Assembly (NCBI GenBank): GCA_947632235.1
Contig: CANROO010000004.1
Span: 1 to 36,246 of the forward strand
From: an uncultured Clostridia bacterium
GTDB lineage: Bacteria; Bacillota; Clostridia; Lachnospirales; CAG-274
DNA length: 36,246 nt
Direction of reading: 5' to 3'
Below are positions 34,532-36,246 of the stretch, one piece after another (within the stretch, counting starts at the first letter, position 1; every line of letters begins with the position of its first letter). The notes beneath the pieces were generated by a model. That model made no database searches. It saw only the letters and a program-made list of their open reading frames with translations, and was not told the DNA's origin. Made by a program: the position numbers and the translations under genes.

Positions 34532-34560
34532 TTGACAGTTTATTCTTTATATGCTATACT
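34532..34560 (+). promoter_or_regulatory. Promoter of tRNA-Ser
   Basis: TTGACA, 17 bases, TATACT with an extended TGC before the -10. It ends 33 bases before the tRNA. Confidence 0.85.
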
Positions 34561-34593
34561 TATTAAGCGTTGTAAATCACAGCGGTTTGGTAT

Positions 34594-34681
34594 GGAGTAG
34601 TACCCAAGTGGCTGAAGGGGCTCCCCTGCTAAGGGAGTAGGTCGTTTGCGCGGCGCGAGAGTTCAAATCTCTCCTACTCCG
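34594..34681 (+). tRNA. tRNA-Ser (anticodon GCT)
   Basis: The acceptor GGAGTAG pairs with CTACTCC. The anticodon arm CTCCC-CTGCTAA-GGGAG has anticodon GCT, reading AGC/AGT. A long variable arm (TAGGTCGTTTGCGCGGC) is typical of serine tRNA. The T arm GAGAGTTCAAATCTCTC is canonical and the discriminator is G. CCA is not encoded. Confidence 0.97.
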
Positions 34682-34690
34682 CTCTTTATC

Positions 34691-34715
34691 GAAGCACTTT
34701 TGTGCTTCTTTTTTT
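34691..34715 (+). terminator. Terminator of tRNA-Ser
   Basis: GAAGCAC / GTGCTTC perfect 7-bp stem, TTTT loop, then seven T. Confidence 0.92.
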
Positions 34716-34807
34716 ATGCATATTTAATTCAAAAAGAGATTTTCATAAGTCGGCTATTGTGGGTATGCCTGTACAAATGAAATATAGGTTCTATGAATAA
34801 CTATGTG

Positions 34808-34836
34808 TTGCAATATTATGTTGTATGTGCTATAAT
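34808..34836 (+). promoter_or_regulatory. Promoter of the candidate toxin mRNA
   Basis: TTGCAA, 17 bases, TATAAT with an extended TGC before the -10. Transcription would start near 34843 and at once form the hairpin TAGGC-TTTT-GCCTA (34847-34860), a likely 5' stabiliser. Confidence 0.7.
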
Positions 34837-34927
34837 ATACATAAGTTAGGCTTTTGCCTAGCCCGCACAACGGAGCGACGGGCGGTTGTTCCTCCCCTAT
34901 TCTGCAAAGAAAGGGGGCTTGATAATC

Positions 34928-34990
34928 ATGACTTATGAGATTGTTTATTTGACTTTACTTATTATCATAATTATTTTAATAAAGAAATAG
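34928..34990 (+). CDS. Candidate type I toxin: 20-residue hydrophobic peptide
   Basis: The frame begins ATGACTTATGAGATTG and encodes MTYEIVYLTLLIIIIILIKK: a short polar start, a single continuous membrane helix and a Lys-Lys end. That is the layout of small membrane toxins of the Fst/TxpA/BsrG and holin-like type. It is too short for the ORF track. The ribosome site AGGGGG (34912-34918) can pair with CCCCT about 20 bases upstream, so it may be hidden in the leader, as is common for such toxins. The stop TAG is in the first stem of a terminator-like hairpin. A strong opposing promoter lies 90 bases downstream. Confidence 0.55.
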   Translation: MTYEIVYLTLLIIIIILIKK

Positions 34991-35017
34991 CCGCCCTATC
35001 TGATACATAGGACGACT
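34989..35017. terminator. Bidirectional terminator-like hairpin at the toxin stop codon
   Basis: CCTAT / ATAGG with flanking CG / CG and AG / CT pairs and two mismatches. The minus-strand side is followed by ATTTCTTTATT. A palindrome ACTATATAATATAGT (35015-35029) abuts it. Confidence 0.5.
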
Positions 35018-35044
35018 ATATAATATAGTGTTCAATTTTTGTAT

Positions 35045-35069
35045 GAGGGACAACTGAAGTTGCTCCCTC
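35045..35069. terminator. Hairpin GAGGGA...TCCCTC downstream of the toxin
   Basis: GAGGGA-CAACTGAAGTTGC-TCCCTC forms a long stem with an inner CAACT / AGTTG pairing. It would be the 5' stem of the antisense RNA or the toxin terminator (followed by TTGTGCTTTT). Confidence 0.55.
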
Positions 35070-35079
35070 TTGTGCTTTT

Positions 35080-35108
35080 ATGATAACATAAACTAACTAT
35101 TTTGTCAA
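35080..35108 (-). promoter_or_regulatory. Strong minus-strand promoter pointing at the toxin gene
   Basis: Minus strand consensus TTGACA, 17 bases, TATCAT with an extended TGT. It begins just after the stop of the SLH gene and has no protein gene downstream. Confidence 0.75.
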
Positions 35109-35116
35109 TATGCTAT

Positions 35117-36246
35117 TTACTTGAATCCATTATAATCCCAGCAAATCCAGTTCTGACCTGCTTCATTCCATTCATACTGACACCAGTTACCTAAGCCGAA
35201 GTATCTCATTTCACCATTTGTCTTGCCTTTGTCAGTAGGTCTGTAGGCTTCCTGTATCTTGTCCCATTCATCTCCCCAGTGTCCCTCACCAGTTTTGGGG
35301 TTAATATAATATGTTGCCCCAAGTCTGAAAAAGGTTCCATCTGAGACGGTCAAGTGTCCTACTATCTTTGGAACAACTGTTTGCTTTCTACCAGCATCAA
35401 GAGCAATCGGCTGTCCTTCACCAAGAACCCCACCTTTGCCAAGCTTAACAACTGTACTCTTACCATTAGCATCCACAAAAGTATCACCGGGAACAGCATC
35501 TCTTCTGTTTTCGTCCGACTGATTAAGAGTGCCTATCTGAACTCCTGCATAGGGGTCTTTCTTCTCAACTTTTACAACCTTACTCATATCACGCTTGCTT
35601 GGGTTGCTTAAAGCATATATGAGAACCGCACTGTCTTCTCTTGTGAGATTGTTCTTAGGGTTGAACCTTGAATTTGAATCGCCATGTCCAATGCCAAGGG
35701 CATACAACTTTGCTATTTGGTAGCGTTGAGAACCAAGGTCTTCGTTCCAGTCGCCTATCATAGCTTCAAGGTCGTAGTCGTTCTGAACACTTCCCTCAAA
35801 CTTCTCACCTTTGAGTTCCTCAATACAATGAATCATTATATCAGCAGCCTCGCCTCTGGTGATGGGCTGTGTCCAAACATTTCCCTTACCTGTGTCCGTA
35901 AAGGCTGTAGTTACACCTAAGTATTGGGAACCAACTATTAAATCCAAACTCCATAACCCCTTGAGACCTTCAAAATTAACTACATCATCATAGTAAGATA
36001 AGCCATTTTCAATCTCATTTTTGGCGTCAACAACTGCTTTATTAACTTTTGTTAGACCTGGGTCACAGGCGTTCACACACATTGATAGAAACTCTTGTCG
36101 CGTAATGGTTCCCTGTGGTCTGAAGGTGTTGTCTTCGGGATAACCCTTGATTGCTCCCTTTGAAATAAGGCTCTCAACGGATTCCCTCGAATAGTCCCTT
36201 ATCTTGGCATCATCCTGGAACTGTGTGGCAGCTTCTACCTGCTCGT
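35117..36246 (-). CDS. SLH-domain surface protein (partial, N-terminus off the right edge)
   Basis: The frame is open to the right edge, beyond the track's start at 36082. It shows one S-layer homology unit near the edge (FQDDAKIRDYSRESVESLISKGAIKGYPEDNTFRPQ). A second lies in the middle (YQIAKLYALGIGHGDSNSRFNPKNNLTREDSAVLI), with a degenerate one between. SLH units anchor proteins to the pyruvylated secondary wall polymer. The C-terminal third after KKDPYAG is a Gly-rich, aromatic beta region ending WCQYEWNEAGQNWICWDYNGFK and is not recognised. The N-terminal signal is outside the window. No terminator is seen after the stop. Confidence 0.85.
   Translation of the reverse strand, partial: EQVEAATQFQDDAKIRDYSRESVESLISKGAIKGYPEDNTFRPQGTITRQEFLSMCVNACDPGLTKVNKAVVDAKNEIENGLSYYDDVVNFEGLKGLWSLDLIVGSQYLGVTTAFTDTGKGNVWTQPITRGEAADIMIHCIEELKGEKFEGSVQNDYDLEAMIGDWNEDLGSQRYQIAKLYALGIGHGDSNSRFNPKNNLTREDSAVLIYALSNPSKRDMSKVVKVEKKDPYAGVQIGTLNQSDENRRDAVPGDTFVDANGKSTVVKLGKGGVLGEGQPIALDAGRKQTVVPKIVGHLTVSDGTFFRLGATYYINPKTGEGHWGDEWDKIQEAYRPTDKGKTNGEMRYFGLGNWCQYEWNEAGQNWICWDYNGFK

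Larger units (their letters stand above)
34980..35073 (-). ncRNA. Candidate antisense (antitoxin) RNA overlapping the toxin 3' end
   Basis: The promoter at 35080-35108 would start a minus-strand RNA near 35073. It would contain the GAGGGA...TCCCTC hairpin (35045-35069), run through the toxin 3' untranslated region and could stop after the AGTCGTCCTAT...ATAGGGCGGCT hairpin at ATTTCTTTATT, near 34980. It overlaps the toxin stop codon and would pair with the toxin mRNA tail. No minus-strand protein gene follows this promoter. Ends are predicted, not measured. Confidence 0.45.
34716..35116. other. Intergenic region with candidate type I toxin-antitoxin locus
   Basis: No long reading frame is present. 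It holds the 20-codon hydrophobic peptide gene, its promoter, an opposing promoter and three hairpins, all listed separately. 34716-34800 shows nothing definable. Confidence 0.5.

Noticed and set aside
34847-34860. Copy of the 19.4-kb hairpin element near the toxin
   Set aside because: Both share TTTTGCCTA, but the surrounding sequence and the other hairpins differ.

Overview
The window looks like the chromosome of a spore-forming, Gram-positive anaerobe of class Clostridia. The evidence is a yunB-type sporulation gene, RecU, a PBP1-type penicillin-binding protein, S-layer homology (SLH) and copper-amine-oxidase-N (CuAO-N) surface domains, dockerin modules, AGGAGG ribosome sites and frequent TTG/GTG starts. 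A dockerin-bearing family 1 pectate lyase suggests a gut or rumen plant-fibre degrader. I cannot name the genus from the sequence alone.

Layout. (1) 1-7.9 kb, minus strand: a partial secreted dockerin/FN3 protein, a LysM-G5 protein, and a run read queG, recU, GH26-like secreted protein, DUF1189 membrane protein, dnaX. (2) 8.0-9.65 kb, plus strand, divergent from queG: ybaB, recR, thyX. (3) 9.77-12.2 kb: secreted pectate lyase with a C-terminal dockerin. A small AT-rich orphan follows on the minus strand, then an RlmD-type rRNA methyltransferase. (4) 14.4-19.7 kb, an accessory block: a CuAO-N/alpha-beta hydrolase that lacks a signal peptide, then a tight four-gene plus-strand cassette. The cassette encodes a glycine-zipper coiled-coil protein, a TerB-like protein, a second very Gly/Ala-rich membrane protein and a YkgJ-type cysteine-cluster protein. 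It ends against a decapitated CuAO-N remnant and a ~370-bp hairpin-rich element with terminal inverted repeats. (5) 19.8-25.7 kb: a complete pstSCAB-phoU-phoBR phosphate operon with PhoP-box-like repeats upstream of pstS. (6) 25.9-27.0 kb: a Fic AMPylase-type gene whose promoter is overlaid by a perfect inverted repeat. (7) 27.1-34.5 kb: PBP1, yunB (apparently with an AUA start), a CuAO-N surface protein, dapF and a PAP2 phosphatase. (8) 34.6-36.2 kb: tRNA-Ser(GCU), a candidate type I toxin-antitoxin locus, and a partial SLH protein running off the right edge.

The core genes serve replication and repair (dnaX, ybaB, recR, recU), thymidylate and diaminopimelate synthesis, cell-wall assembly (PBP1, dapF, PAP2), tRNA/rRNA modification and phosphate uptake. 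The two most novel places are the four-gene cassette at 15.8-19.2 kb, whose codon usage differs from its neighbours, and the 34.8-35.1 kb locus. At the second, a 20-residue hydrophobic peptide gene and a strong opposing promoter are arranged like a type I toxin and its antisense RNA.
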